A DNA stretch of 7,907 nt from contig JAESSR010000281.1 of NCBI GenBank assembly GCA_016764015.1, positions 1 to 7,907 on the forward strand, read 5' to 3'. The DNA comes from Phycisphaerales bacterium (GTDB lineage Bacteria > Planctomycetota > Phycisphaerae > Phycisphaerales > UBA1924). The notes under the pieces were generated by a model. The model worked only from the letters and a program-made list of their open reading frames with translations, was not told where the DNA came from and did no database searches. Position 1 is the first letter of the stretch. Each line of letters starts with the position of its first letter. Positions 6,998 to 7,907 of this stretch are shown here, piece by piece. The position numbers were made by a program, and so were the translations under genes.

Positions 6998-7907
6998 TTG
7001 AATGATCGCCTTCGATTGCTGTTGGTTTTGGGATCGCTCAGTGCGTGGATGCTTTGCATGCCCGGCTGTAAAGTGATCAACTACTACTTTCCTTCGTCCG
7101 AAATCGAGCTCGCAACCGAGTCATTCGATCAGGGCGATGCGCCCGAGCCGATCAATTCTGTGTCGACGCGCGGGCTCGAGGTGCGTCTGTGGGTTGTTGA
7201 TGATACTCATTGGGCTGCCCCGCGTAAGCTCCTGGGTTATCTTCATCCACAGGGTGATGATGAGTTCAACAATGAATCCAGTGTGTCTAGTTTGGGTGCC
7301 AATACGCTGACCCAAGCGATTAATCCTCAATGGGCTCAGTGGGGGTTCCGATTCGTCGCGGTGCCGATCGGTGAGGTCGATGAGTTCTTGGGCGCATTGC
7401 GTCCGGTGCAGCCGATCAATGTGCAATGGCTCGGCGAGTTCGGTCAATGGCGGGCGCTTGTCCGTGCCGGAGCTCTCAAAAACAATCGGGTTCGCGTCGG
7501 TGAGCGAACAGTTGAGATCGCGCCGGGTCGCCCGCGTCTGATCGCGCGTTCTTGGATTGAGCCGATGCTGACCAACGACAATGTGATCCCCGCGGTGCGC
7601 CTTGACCTGGGGATGCAGATCGAATCAGAAAAGAACACACGCACGCAGGATTTATTCGGTGTGTACAACGAGCGGATGATCGAAGATTATGGGCCTGTGA
7701 TTGACGAGCTGCTTTTCTCGGCATTGCTCGACGGCTCGCATGCGTTGGTGATTGTGGGCGATGCACCCGAATCCCGGTGGGAGATGCTCACTGATCCGAG
7801 TCAAGGATCACCAAACGATGGATCAGATGGTCAAAATAATTCAGGAGCCTTCGGCCCTGGACAAGAACCCGAGCTTGGAACACACCAACTACAGGGCAAT
7901 GCAGATG
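6998..7907 (+). CDS. Probable lipoprotein of unknown function (3' end outside window)
   Basis: I do not recognise the family. From TTG 6998 the product begins MNDRLRLLLVLGSLSAW and reaches a candidate lipid-modified cysteine at C24 in MPGC, a classic short signal peptide with a non-ideal lipobox (Met at -3, Pro at -2). An in-frame ATG at 6962 would add 12 basic residues and overlap the LOG gene by 26 bases. The mature part is a mixed soluble sequence with Trp-rich stretches such as VRLWVVDD (from about residue 62). From about residue 265 it turns into a low-complexity Gly, Asn, Gln, Ser and Pro stretch that runs to the window edge, probably a linker or disordered tail. At least 303 residues are present and the frame is open at the right edge. 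Tight spacing to the LOG gene suggests co-transcription, with no functional link evident. It is likely exported and membrane-anchored; nothing more can be said. Confidence 0.75.
   Translation, partial: MNDRLRLLLVLGSLSAWMLCMPGCKVINYYFPSSEIELATESFDQGDAPEPINSVSTRGLEVRLWVVDDTHWAAPRKLLGYLHPQGDDEFNNESSVSSLGANTLTQAINPQWAQWGFRFVAVPIGEVDEFLGALRPVQPINVQWLGEFGQWRALVRAGALKNNRVRVGERTVEIAPGRPRLIARSWIEPMLTNDNVIPAVRLDLGMQIESEKNTRTQDLFGVYNERMIEDYGPVIDELLFSALLDGSHALVIVGDAPESRWEMLTDPSQGSPNDGSDGQNNSGAFGPGQEPELGTHQLQGNAD

Noticed and set aside
1..7907. CRISPR array, insertion sequence, prophage or toxin-antitoxin pair
   Set aside because: No regularly spaced repeats, transposase motifs, terminal inverted repeats or small paired genes were seen; all large frames are accounted for by RadA, AsmA-like, LOG and the lipoprotein.

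Overview
The window looks like ordinary chromosome from a Gram-negative-type bacterium. I think a planctomycete, possibly of the Phycisphaerae, is the best guess. This is inference from the very large AsmA-like envelope protein, the long LOG-family protein, the GTG and TTG starts, weak Shine-Dalgarno signals and moderately high GC. No rRNA or other marker is present to confirm it. I see no tRNA, rRNA, CRISPR array, insertion sequence, phage gene or integration scar.

Layout. (1) Positions 1-1006, minus strand: the N-terminal three quarters of radA, a DNA-repair ATPase; its C-terminal domain lies beyond the left edge. (2) Positions 1007-1118: a compact divergent promoter region. radA has a TATACT box six bases before its ATG, which suggests a leaderless mRNA. 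The plus strand here is very G/T-rich with six GGG runs. (3) Positions 1119-5687, plus strand: a 1522-residue inner-membrane-anchored AsmA-like protein ending in a recognisable AsmA C-terminal domain. (4) Positions 5688-5841: a non-coding gap with two weak inverted repeats and no convincing terminator. (5) Positions 5842-6987, plus strand: a 381-residue LOG-family nucleotide 5'-monophosphate phosphoribohydrolase. (6) From about 6998 (or 6962) to the right edge, plus strand: a probable lipoprotein of unknown family, close to or overlapping the LOG gene and probably co-transcribed with it.

The genes do not form an obvious pathway. The AsmA-like protein and the lipoprotein both point to the cell envelope; RadA and LOG are housekeeping enzymes. 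I found no new defence or mobile system. The most unusual signals are small: a strong excess of GATC and CGATCG throughout, a 9-base tandem repeat family (CATGTCGAA/G) at two separate sites in the AsmA-like gene, the leaderless architecture of radA, and the GGG-run cluster between the divergent genes.
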